Below, piece after piece: positions 11,242 to 18,369 of a stretch of 41,614 bases of DNA. The translations under genes were made by a program, and so were the position numbers. Every line of letters begins with the position of its first letter. Position 1 is the stretch's first letter. Origin of the DNA: Sphingomonas sp. (GTDB lineage: Bacteria > Pseudomonadota > Alphaproteobacteria > Sphingomonadales > Sphingomonadaceae); assembly GCA_002707985.1 (NCBI GenBank), contig PAOI01000010.1, positions 1 through 41,614 of the forward strand, given 5' to 3'. The notes under the pieces are model-generated. The model saw only the letters and a list, made by a program, of their open reading frames with translations, was not told where the DNA came from and did not search any database.

Positions 11242-12204
11242 ATGACTCGCATCGCCCTCGTCGGCGCCGGCGCTTTCGGCGAAAAGCATCTCGCTGCCCT
11301 GAAGAACATCGAAGACGTCGATGTCGTGACCATCGTCAGCGCCTCGCGAGAGGAATCGGCGAAGCTGGCGGACGCCCACGGCATCGTCGATATTTCGGAC
11401 GATTATGCGGCCACGCTTGCCCGCGACGATATCGACGCCGTCATCCTGACCACACCCACTCCGATGCACGCGCGGCAGGCCATCATGGCGATGGACGCTG
11501 GCAAGCATGTCGAGGTTGAAATTCCGGTCGCCGACAACTGGGCGGACGCCGAAGCAGTGATGGCCAAGCAGAAGGAAACCGGCCTTGTCTGCATGGTCGG
11601 GCACACGCGGCGCTTCAATCCCAGCCACCAGTGGGTGAAGAACCGGATCGACAGTGGCGAGTTCACCATCCAGGCGATGGACATCGAGACGTTCTTCTTC
11701 CGCCGGAAGAACATCAATGCCAAGGGCGAGCCGCGCAGCTGGACCGATCACCTGCTTTGGCACCACAGCGCGCACTCGATCGACCTGTTCCAATATATGA
11801 CGGGCAGCCGCGTTGTCGTGGCCAACGCCATTCAGGGGCCGAAGCATCCGGAACTCGGGATCGCGATGGACATGTCGATCCAGCTCAAGACCGAAGCCGG
11901 CCAGATTCTGACGCTGGCGCTTTCGTTCAACAACGACGGGCCGCTCGGCACCTTCTTCCGCTACATTGGCGACACCGGCACCTATATCGCGCGGTACGAC
12001 GACCTGGTGAACGGCAAGGAAGAGCCGATCGACCTGTCCGGCGCTGCGATAAGCAATAATGGCATCGAACTGCAGGACCGCGAATTCATCTCAGCGATTC
12101 GCGAAGGGCGCGAACCGAACGGGTCGGTCGCGCAGGTGCTCGATTGCTATCGGGTGATCGGCGAACTGGCTGCCAGCCTCGAAGCGCAGGACGGCTGGTC
12201 CTGA
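11242..12204 (+). CDS. ligC: 4-carboxy-2-hydroxymuconate-6-semialdehyde dehydrogenase
   Basis: A 320-residue Gfo/Idh/MocA-type oxidoreductase. It begins with a Rossmann motif (RIALVGAGAFGEKHLAALK) and contains HVEVEIPVADNW in place of the usual EKP motif. The C-terminal sheet includes the motifs SWTDHLLWHHSAHSID and GTFFRYIGDTGTYIARYDD. LigC oxidises the ring-cleavage product of LigAB, as its cyclic hemiacetal, with NADP+ to give 2-pyrone-4,6-dicarboxylate, the LigI substrate. GGAGAC precedes the ATG by 5-6 bases. It closes the plus-strand lig arm; a 113-base gap without an obvious U-tract terminator separates it from the next regulator. Confidence 0.93.
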   Translation: MTRIALVGAGAFGEKHLAALKNIEDVDVVTIVSASREESAKLADAHGIVDISDDYAATLARDDIDAVILTTPTPMHARQAIMAMDAGKHVEVEIPVADNWADAEAVMAKQKETGLVCMVGHTRRFNPSHQWVKNRIDSGEFTIQAMDIETFFFRRKNINAKGEPRSWTDHLLWHHSAHSIDLFQYMTGSRVVVANAIQGPKHPELGIAMDMSIQLKTEAGQILTLALSFNNDGPLGTFFRYIGDTGTYIARYDDLVNGKEEPIDLSGAAISNNGIELQDREFISAIREGREPNGSVAQVLDCYRVIGELAASLEAQDGWS

Positions 12205-12317
12205 CCCCGCCAAGGACCACTTGAATAGCCGGGGCTCAATAGGCGCTCCCGCCCAGGCGCGATTTGACCTTCCCGCATACTAGTAGGATGAAGCGGGATG
12301 CCTGGTGGTGAAGCCTC

Positions 12318-13247
12318 GTGACCACTGCAAGTCTTGCGAGCGGCTTGTCTGCGGGTCTCGACCCGCGCGCGCTGATCGTGTTCGAGCAGGTCTGCCTTTC
12401 GGGTTCAATCAGCGCCGCGGCGCGGGCGCTCGGCGTATCGCAGCCCTCAGTGTCACAGACGATCGCCTCGCTCGAAGCGCGGCTCGGCTCAAGCTTGTTG
12501 AAACGCAAGGCCAACGGAATTTCGCTGACACCGGAAGGCAGGGCTCTGCGCGTCAAGGCGGCAGCGCTGTCGAACCTCCTGCATGATGCACGCGCCGTTG
12601 TGGCGCACGCCGCGCAAGGCGTTTCGGGTCCGATCAAGATCGGCGGAACCCCCGGGGCACTTGTGAGCTTGGTGCCGCGCGCGGTTCGCCTGCTGGACCA
12701 AATGCGCGAGGCGTTTGAGATGTCGGTGATCGAGGCCTCCGAACAGGTCCTCTCCGACATGCTGCAGCGACGCGAAATCGAACTGGCTCTGGTGACCACG
12801 GGCATCTCCGATCCGGGCGACGCCTACCGCGAATGGACCGTGGCACAGGATCCCTTTTCCTTGATCGTGGGACGTAATCACGACGGGTTGCCATCCTCGA
12901 TCATGATCAGTGAGGTAAGCGATCTGCCCTGGGTGCTTCCGCGGGAAGGCGGTGGTTTCCGGCGCCAGATTTCGAGCCTGTTCGTCGGCGCGCAGGTGAC
13001 CGAACCGACGAACGTGATACGCTGCGATTCGTTGCTGACGACCAAGTCGATCGTCCGCACGACGGATCGGGTTACGATCCTTCCGCGCGGCGTTGTGGAA
13101 GCGGAGCTGTCGGTGGGAGTTCTGCGAGCGATCGAAATCCGCGATGTTACCTTCCAGCGTCGGATTGGCATTCGAGCCTTGAATGGCATCGACCTGACAC
13201 CCCTCGCCGCACGGGTCATTGAAGTGCTGCGTCGAGGCATAAGCTGA
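12318..13247 (+). CDS. LysR-type transcriptional regulator
   Basis: A 309-residue LysR regulator of ordinary architecture. The winged HTH is at about 18-76 (FEQVCLSGSISAAARALG, then VSQPSVSQTIASLEARLG) and an effector-binding domain follows from about 100 to the end. It starts with GTG at 12318 and lacks a strong Shine-Dalgarno sequence. It lies directly upstream of, and on the same strand as, the amidohydrolase-monooxygenase module, so it probably controls that module; the inducer is unknown. It is only distantly similar to the double-HTH regulator at 5538, which suggests the two catabolic arms are regulated separately. Confidence 0.88.
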   Translation: MTTASLASGLSAGLDPRALIVFEQVCLSGSISAAARALGVSQPSVSQTIASLEARLGSSLLKRKANGISLTPEGRALRVKAAALSNLLHDARAVVAHAAQGVSGPIKIGGTPGALVSLVPRAVRLLDQMREAFEMSVIEASEQVLSDMLQRREIELALVTTGISDPGDAYREWTVAQDPFSLIVGRNHDGLPSSIMISEVSDLPWVLPREGGGFRRQISSLFVGAQVTEPTNVIRCDSLLTTKSIVRTTDRVTILPRGVVEAELSVGVLRAIEIRDVTFQRRIGIRALNGIDLTPLAARVIEVLRRGIS

Positions 13248-13305
13248 GCAGATAGCCTCAAAGGAAAATCGTATTTTGAGCTAATGGCTTGGTCTGGCAT
13301 TCCCT

Positions 13306-13320
13306 GTCTTAATAAAAGAC
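13306..13320. promoter_or_regulatory. Candidate LysR operator upstream of the amidohydrolase
   Basis: The dyad GTCTT-AATAA-AAGAC lies in the 87-base gap after the LysR gene and contains the T-N11-A pattern expected for this regulator class (TCTTAATAAAAGA). It ends 14 bases before the amidohydrolase ATG and just before GGGAGAG, so it could also act as a small leader hairpin. The regulatory role is inferred from sequence shape only. Confidence 0.35.
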
Positions 13321-13334
13321 TTGGGAGAGTGGAC

Positions 13335-14555
13335 ATGCGAACCCTAATCAGGGACGCGCAGATTTTCGACGGAACCGGCACCGCGTCGCGGCGCGGGTCC
13401 GCCCTTGTCGACGGCAACCAGATCACGAGAGTCGGTTTCGGCGAGGACGCGCTGGCGGGCGAGGACGCCGATACCATCATAGACGCTGGCGGTCGCACGC
13501 TTATGCCCGGTCTCGTCGAGGCCCATGCGCATCTGACCTGGGCATCGTCGGTCGAGAAAATCTATCACCAGTTCATTCTGCCGCCCGAGGAGCTGAAAGA
13601 GGCGGCGTGGCGCAATGCGCGTATTCTGCTCGATCACGGCTTCACCAGCGCCTATTCGGCTGGTGCGCTTGGCGACGGGATTGAGGTGGAACTTGCCCGA
13701 GCAATCGAAGCGGGTGAAACGCCGGGGCCCCGGCTCGTTCCCTCCACGCTCGAGCGCAGCCCCGAAGGGGCGGAGGGCGTCGAGACTGGCGATGTGTTCA
13801 ACGGGCGCGGACCCGACGCAATCCGCAAGTTCGTCGCCTATTGCGAGGAGCAGGGCATTGGTTCGCTCAAGCTGGTCGTGTCGGGTGAAGACGCGCTGAA
13901 GCCGGGCACTGCCCAGCACGTACATTACACCGAGGAAGAAATGGAGGCGGCGGGCGAGGCGGCGCGGGACGCCGGCCTGTGGATTGCCACCCACGCCTAT
14001 TATCCCGAAGCGATCCGGCTGGCGCTGAAGGCCGGCGCGCGGATCATCTATCACGCATCCTACGCCGACCAGGCCGCTGCCGATGCGATGGTCGCGGCGA
14101 AGGACGCGACCTTCTACGCTCCTTCGCCGGGCGTTTCGATCGCGGCGCTCGAAGCGACGCCGCCGCCGCATATCGACATGAGCCACATGAAGGCGAGCGC
14201 CGCTGAACGCATAAAGCGCGAAAGCAAGTTGGTGCCCGAACTCAAGGCGCGCGGCGTCCGGATCCTGATCGGCGGCGACTATGGTTTTCCGTTCAACCCG
14301 AACGGGCGCAACGCGCGCGACCTGCAGATCTTCGTCGACCATTTCGGCTACACCCCGGCCGAGGCGCTGACCGCGGCCACGAAGCTGGGCGGCGAGTTGA
14401 TGGACCTGCCGGTCGGCCAGGTGAAGGAGGGCTATCTCGCCGATCTTCTGCTGGTCGACGGTGACCCGACCGAAGACGTCGCGATCCTGCAGGACAAGAA
14501 CCGGCTGTCGATGATCATGAAGGACGGCGCGCTCTACAAGGCGCCGGCGGCTTGA
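13335..14555 (+). CDS. Metal-dependent amidohydrolase (imidazolonepropionase/prolidase-like)
   Basis: A 406-residue amidohydrolase-superfamily enzyme with a complete binuclear metal set: H64 and H66 (LVEAHAHL), K179 (SLKLVVSG, likely carboxylated), H220 (WIATHAYY), H240 (RIIYHASY) and D315 (LIGGDYGFPF). The C-terminal GYLADLLLVDGDPT segment is typical of the family's small beta domain. Relatives hydrolyse amides, N-acyl amino acids or cyclic amides. The ATG at 13335 has GGGAGAG 5 bases upstream and gives a normal start; the frame is open further upstream. As first gene of an aromatic-degradation module it may release an aromatic acid or amine from an amide. The substrate cannot be read from the sequence. 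Confidence 0.82.
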   Translation: MRTLIRDAQIFDGTGTASRRGSALVDGNQITRVGFGEDALAGEDADTIIDAGGRTLMPGLVEAHAHLTWASSVEKIYHQFILPPEELKEAAWRNARILLDHGFTSAYSAGALGDGIEVELARAIEAGETPGPRLVPSTLERSPEGAEGVETGDVFNGRGPDAIRKFVAYCEEQGIGSLKLVVSGEDALKPGTAQHVHYTEEEMEAAGEAARDAGLWIATHAYYPEAIRLALKAGARIIYHASYADQAAADAMVAAKDATFYAPSPGVSIAALEATPPPHIDMSHMKASAAERIKRESKLVPELKARGVRILIGGDYGFPFNPNGRNARDLQIFVDHFGYTPAEALTAATKLGGELMDLPVGQVKEGYLADLLLVDGDPTEDVAILQDKNRLSMIMKDGALYKAPAA

Positions 14556-16087
14556 TGGGGGGCTCTGTGTTCGACGTGGCGATAGTAGGCTGCGGCCCCG
14601 TGGGCGCGATGGCGGCCAACATGCTGGGGCGTGAGGGCTTGTCGGTCGTGGTGCTCGAGAAGGAAATCGAGCATTATCCGCTGCCGCGCGCGGTGCATCT
14701 CGACCACGAGATGATGCGACTGTTCCAGTCGGCGGGCGTGGTCGATCGTGTGAAAGGCGACATGATTGCCACCGATGGCCACCTGCACGTCGGTGCCGAC
14801 CACGGGGTGATCCGTTACATGGGCACGGTGGGCAAGCCGCGCCCGTTCGGCTGGGCCAACGATTACTTCTTCTACCAGCCCGAGCTCGAATCCCATCTGC
14901 GCGAAGCATTTGCGGACCATGGCCGGATCGAACTGCGCCTGGGCGCGGAGTTCACCGGGCTGAAGCAGGACGCGGCGGGCGGCACGCTGTTCTATGCCGA
15001 CGGCGAGAAGGCGCACGAAGTGCGGGCCCGCTGGGTCATTGCCTGCGACGGCGCGCGCAGCCCGGTTCGCAAGGCTCTTGGCGTCAAGCTCGACGATCTC
15101 GATTTCGAAGAGCCCTGGCTGGTTGTCGATGCCGAAGTCGAGGGGCCGGTAGCTTTCCCGCCCATCGACGGGGTGCCTGAGGGAGTCGATCTTCAGCGTC
15201 TCTCCGTCATGATGTGCGATCCTGATCGGCCCGCCACCGTCGTGCCGGGGCGCGGCAATCATCGGCGCTGGGAATTCATGCTGCTTCCCGGCGAGGACGA
15301 CGCCGTGATGTCGCAACCGGAAAAAGTGGGCGAACTCGTCGGCGCATGGATGAAGGACGTGCCGCACAGGATCGTGCGCGCCGCGACCTACCGGTTCCAC
15401 GGGCTGGTCGCCGAACAATGGCAGGTGGACCGCGTGTTTCTGGCCGGCGATGCCGCGCACCAGACGCCGCCGTTCTTCGGTCAGGGCATGTGCCATGGTT
15501 TGCGCGACGTCGCCAATCTCGCCTGGAAGATGGCCGCCGTTGCCAACAACCATGCCGATGAGGGGATTCTCGCCACTTATCAGCCAGAACGCGACCCCCA
15601 TGTTCGCGGCGTGATTGGTGCAGCGGTCGGCGCGGGTCGATACATCTGCGAACTCGACCGCGCCAAGGCTACTGCGCGCGATGCGGCGATCCGCGAACAG
15701 TCGGCGAGTCGAAATGGTGAGACAGCGGCCGACCTGATTCCCGCCATTTCCGCCGGCTTCGTCGCCACCGGGACGGCCGGCGCGGGCGAGCGGTTTATCC
15801 AGCCCGCGCTTAAGGACGGGCGCAAGCTCGACGATCTCGTCGGCCACGGATGGCGCTTGTTCGTTCGTGACGCGAGCATCGGCGGCGATGTCCGGGGCGT
15901 GAGCCGCATAGTCGCATCCGATCTGCCCGATAGCGGCGCGGTGCTGGCATGGCTCGACGCGTACAAGGTCGATGCCGTGCTTGTGCGCCCCGATCATTAC
16001 GTGTTCGGTTCGGCACAGGGTTCCGCAGCCCCTCTGCTTGATCTGCGCGAGCGCCATTTGCAGCAGCCCTCGGAGATTGCAGCATGA
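14555..16087 (+). CDS. FAD-dependent aromatic hydroxylase (MhpA/PheA-TfdB type)
   Basis: A 510-residue class A flavoprotein monooxygenase. It has the FAD motif VAIVGCGPVGAMAA (GxGxxG at 12-17), the DG motif in WVIACDGARSPVRKALG, and the GD motif in VFLAGDAAHQTPPFFGQGM. The length and a thioredoxin-like C-terminal extension fit MhpA, 3-(3-hydroxyphenyl)propionate hydroxylase, and related phenol hydroxylases. These add a hydroxyl ortho to an existing one, using NAD(P)H and O2. The ATG overlaps the amidohydrolase stop (TGATG). Followed by an extradiol dioxygenase and an FAH hydrolase, it probably makes the catechol-type substrate for ring cleavage. The natural substrate is unknown. Confidence 0.88.
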   Translation: MGGSVFDVAIVGCGPVGAMAANMLGREGLSVVVLEKEIEHYPLPRAVHLDHEMMRLFQSAGVVDRVKGDMIATDGHLHVGADHGVIRYMGTVGKPRPFGWANDYFFYQPELESHLREAFADHGRIELRLGAEFTGLKQDAAGGTLFYADGEKAHEVRARWVIACDGARSPVRKALGVKLDDLDFEEPWLVVDAEVEGPVAFPPIDGVPEGVDLQRLSVMMCDPDRPATVVPGRGNHRRWEFMLLPGEDDAVMSQPEKVGELVGAWMKDVPHRIVRAATYRFHGLVAEQWQVDRVFLAGDAAHQTPPFFGQGMCHGLRDVANLAWKMAAVANNHADEGILATYQPERDPHVRGVIGAAVGAGRYICELDRAKATARDAAIREQSASRNGETAADLIPAISAGFVATGTAGAGERFIQPALKDGRKLDDLVGHGWRLFVRDASIGGDVRGVSRIVASDLPDSGAVLAWLDAYKVDAVLVRPDHYVFGSAQGSAAPLLDLRERHLQQPSEIAA

Positions 16088-16509
16088 ACGGTCTTTCCCT
16101 CGCCCAGGCGCAGGCGATCGTCGCCGGAACGCTGAAGGAAGCACGTTCGCGCGATGCAAAGCCGCTTGCCGTGATCGTGCTCGATGCCGGTGGGCACCCG
16201 GTCGCTTTCGCCCGCGAGGACGGTGCGACGTATTTCCGCCGCACCATCGCCGCCGCCAAGGCGACGGGAGCACTCGGCATGGGCGCCGACACCCGCGTGC
16301 TCGCGCAGCGCGCCGTCGGAAATCCGGTTTTCTTCCAGTCGGTGGCGGCGGCGGTCGGTGGAGACATCGCGTTTTCGCCGGGAGGTGTCCTCGTGCGGAC
16401 GGGTAGCGCCGTGATCGGCGCTGTCGGCGTGAGCGGCGACACGGGGGAGTGCGACGAGGAGTGCGCGCTCGCCGGAATTGCCGCGGCCGGCCTTGGAGAC
16501 GAAAAATGA
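16084..16509 (+). CDS. GlcG/HbpS-family (DUF336) protein
   Basis: A 141-residue protein of the GlcG/HbpS fold. It has the pattern PLAVIVLDAGGHPVAFAREDGA near the N-terminus (about 27-48), AAAKATGALGMGADT in the middle and GAVGVSGDTGECDEECA at the end. Relatives bind haem or small molecules, or occur as accessory proteins in catabolic operons; a general enzymatic role is not settled. It overlaps both neighbours through ATGA junctions, between the flavin hydroxylase and the extradiol dioxygenase, so it is an integral part of this operon. No signal peptide is visible, so it should act in the cytoplasm. Confidence 0.82.
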   Translation: MNGLSLAQAQAIVAGTLKEARSRDAKPLAVIVLDAGGHPVAFAREDGATYFRRTIAAAKATGALGMGADTRVLAQRAVGNPVFFQSVAAAVGGDIAFSPGGVLVRTGSAVIGAVGVSGDTGECDEECALAGIAAAGLGDEK

Positions 16510-17411
16510 AACTGCGTTCGATCGAGATGAGCCTGCCCGACCCGGCGGGGGCGGCCGCTTTCATGGAGGACATTTGGGGCCTCGCCGCAGCGGGTGAGAA
16601 GAACGGAACTCGGTATCTTCGGGGATCCGGCGCGCAGCCCTATCTCGTGTCGTTCCAGCCGGGTGAGGAATATGTCCGCTCGGTGACCTTCACCGGGGAC
16701 GAACAGGAACTCTCGGGGATCGTCGCGCGCATCGAAGGCAAGGCATGGCCCATGCGTCGGGTAACTTCCGACGATCTCGGCGGTGGCCACGGGGTCGAAG
16801 TCGAATTGCCCGAGGGCGAGATTCTCCGTTTTCTTGCCGGTGCCGAAGAAGTGGAACCGATCCAGGGACACGCGAGGAAAAGCCGGCGGGTCATGCCGGT
16901 GGGCCTGACCCACGTCGTCTTCAATTCGGCCGACGCGGAGGTGTCGGGCGACGCGGTGGAGGAGGTTTTGGGCTTCCGTGTGTCGGACCGCACCGCAGGC
17001 ATGGTGTTCGTACGCTGCAACGACAGCCACCATTCGACCGCGTTCGCCCGCGCAGGTTTTTCCAGCCTCAATCACATCGCGTTCGAGATGGAAGATCTGG
17101 ACTCGGTTATGCGCGGCATCGGCTGCATGCGCGACCACGGCTTTTCACCCGCATGGGGGCCCGGTCGCCATGGCCCGGGCGACAATGTCTATGCCTATTA
17201 CATCGCCCCGTTCGGGCCGGTGATCGAGTATTCCACGGCCGTCGAAAAGGTCCCGGAAGACTACGTCACCGGCAAGCCCGAGGACTGGACCTGGCCGGAA
17301 AAGCGCATCGACCAGTGGGGCGTGTCCGACAAGGATTTCGCCGGCCTGCGCAAGGCCGAGGAGCGCTTCCGTTTTCGCCGTGAGTGGGACGCCCAACCGA
17401 TTGCCGATTGA
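16506..17411 (+). CDS. Type I (VOC-fold) extradiol ring-cleavage dioxygenase
   Basis: A 301-residue two-domain vicinal-oxygen-chelate protein like 2,3-dihydroxybiphenyl or catechol 2,3-dioxygenases. The Fe(II) facial triad is H136 (GLTHVVFN), H190 (SSLNHIAFEME) and E241 (GPVIEYST). The catalytic histidine equivalents are H175/H176 (CNDSHHSTAF) and H222, with a tyrosine in VYAYYIAP; the H222-E241 spacing equals that of BphC. All catalytic positions are therefore present. It would open the catechol made by the upstream hydroxylase. The ATG overlaps the previous stop (ATGA); a longer in-frame start upstream was rejected. The exact substrate is unknown. Confidence 0.87.
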   Translation: MKLRSIEMSLPDPAGAAAFMEDIWGLAAAGEKNGTRYLRGSGAQPYLVSFQPGEEYVRSVTFTGDEQELSGIVARIEGKAWPMRRVTSDDLGGGHGVEVELPEGEILRFLAGAEEVEPIQGHARKSRRVMPVGLTHVVFNSADAEVSGDAVEEVLGFRVSDRTAGMVFVRCNDSHHSTAFARAGFSSLNHIAFEMEDLDSVMRGIGCMRDHGFSPAWGPGRHGPGDNVYAYYIAPFGPVIEYSTAVEKVPEDYVTGKPEDWTWPEKRIDQWGVSDKDFAGLRKAEERFRFRREWDAQPIAD

Positions 17412-17489
17412 CCGACGCACCTTGCCGCCGGGGCGCTGGCCGCGATCGCGGCAAAACCCGGAGCGGCATCGGCCAGGAGAGGACCAAGA

Positions 17490-18323
17490 ATGAGCCGATA
17501 CATCAGCTTCCGCCGCCCCGACGGCTCCCCCAGCTTCGGTCGGGTCGATGGCGACAATGTCCACGACCTCGGCGCGCAGGGCAGCCCTGCGTGGTTGCGC
17601 GACGCCCTCGGCGGCGATCTGGCCGAGCTCGAGCCGACCGCCACATATCCGCGGGCCGACACGCGCCTGCTTCCGCTGATCCCGAATCCGGACAAGATCC
17701 TGTGCGTTGGCCTCAATTACGCGACCCATGTCGCCGAGACGGGCCGCGAGCAAAAGGAACATCCGGCGATCTTCACTCGCTGGGCCGACACGCTGGTAGC
17801 CGCCGGCGATCCAGTAATCCGGCCCAAAGAATCTACTCGCTTCGACTATGAAGGCGAGCTGGCGGTGATCATCGGCAAGGGCGGTCGCCGCATCCGGCGT
17901 GAAGATGCCATGGCGCACGTTGCCGGTTACTCGGTCTTCAACGACGTTTCGGTGCGCGACTGGCAGCGCCACAATATCCAGTTCACGCCGGGCAAGAACT
18001 TTCCGGCCACCGGCGCCTTCGGGCCCGAAATGGTCACGCGCGACGAGATTGCCGACATCGCCAGCCAGCGCGTGCAGACGCGCATAAATGGCGAACTGGT
18101 CCAGGATCAGCCGGTTTCGGACATGATCTGGGATATTCCCACGATCATCGAATATTGCAGCACCTTCACCCAGCTCGCGCCCGGCGACGTCATCGCGAGC
18201 GGCACGCCGGGCGGTGTCGGTGATAAGCGCACCCCGCCTCTGTATTTGAAAGCAGGCGATCAGGTGGAAGTATCCGTCGGTTCTGTTGGAAGGCTGATTA
18301 GCCCAGTATTTGATGAGTTATGA
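17490..18323 (+). CDS. Fumarylacetoacetate hydrolase (FAH) family enzyme
   Basis: A 277-residue FAH-superfamily protein. The characteristic core includes KILCVGLNYATHVAE (about 69-83), the metal-binding FDYEGELAVIIGKGGR, and FNDVSVRDWQ followed by GKNFPATGAFGPEMV and SGTPGGVG. Family members hydrolyse or decarboxylate acylpyruvates and ring-cleavage products; HpcE/HpaG, fumarylpyruvate hydrolase and oxalocrotonate decarboxylases are relatives. Here it most likely processes the product of the VOC dioxygenase two positions upstream. It has a clear GGAGAGG before the ATG and a 78-base gap from the previous gene. Confidence 0.87.
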   Translation: MSRYISFRRPDGSPSFGRVDGDNVHDLGAQGSPAWLRDALGGDLAELEPTATYPRADTRLLPLIPNPDKILCVGLNYATHVAETGREQKEHPAIFTRWADTLVAAGDPVIRPKESTRFDYEGELAVIIGKGGRRIRREDAMAHVAGYSVFNDVSVRDWQRHNIQFTPGKNFPATGAFGPEMVTRDEIADIASQRVQTRINGELVQDQPVSDMIWDIPTIIEYCSTFTQLAPGDVIASGTPGGVGDKRTPPLYLKAGDQVEVSVGSVGRLISPVFDEL

Positions 18324-18369
18324 AATAAATAAATATTAATAACAAATAATATAGATACGGGAGAGGTAA
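18324..18369 (+). promoter_or_regulatory. AT-rich leader upstream of the TonB receptor
   Basis: This 46-base gap is almost entirely A and T for about 30 bases in an otherwise GC-rich region. It ends in GGGAGAGG, the receptor's ribosome-binding site, 3-4 bases before the ATG. The composition suits a separate promoter or an unstructured leader for strong receptor translation. No unambiguous -35/-10 pair could be assigned. Confidence 0.35.

Noticed and set aside
14534..17138. Minus-strand frames of 679 and 442 codons opposite the hydroxylase and dioxygenase
   Set aside because: They are antisense to well-motivated enzymes and contain Arg/Pro/His-rich sequence without family motifs.
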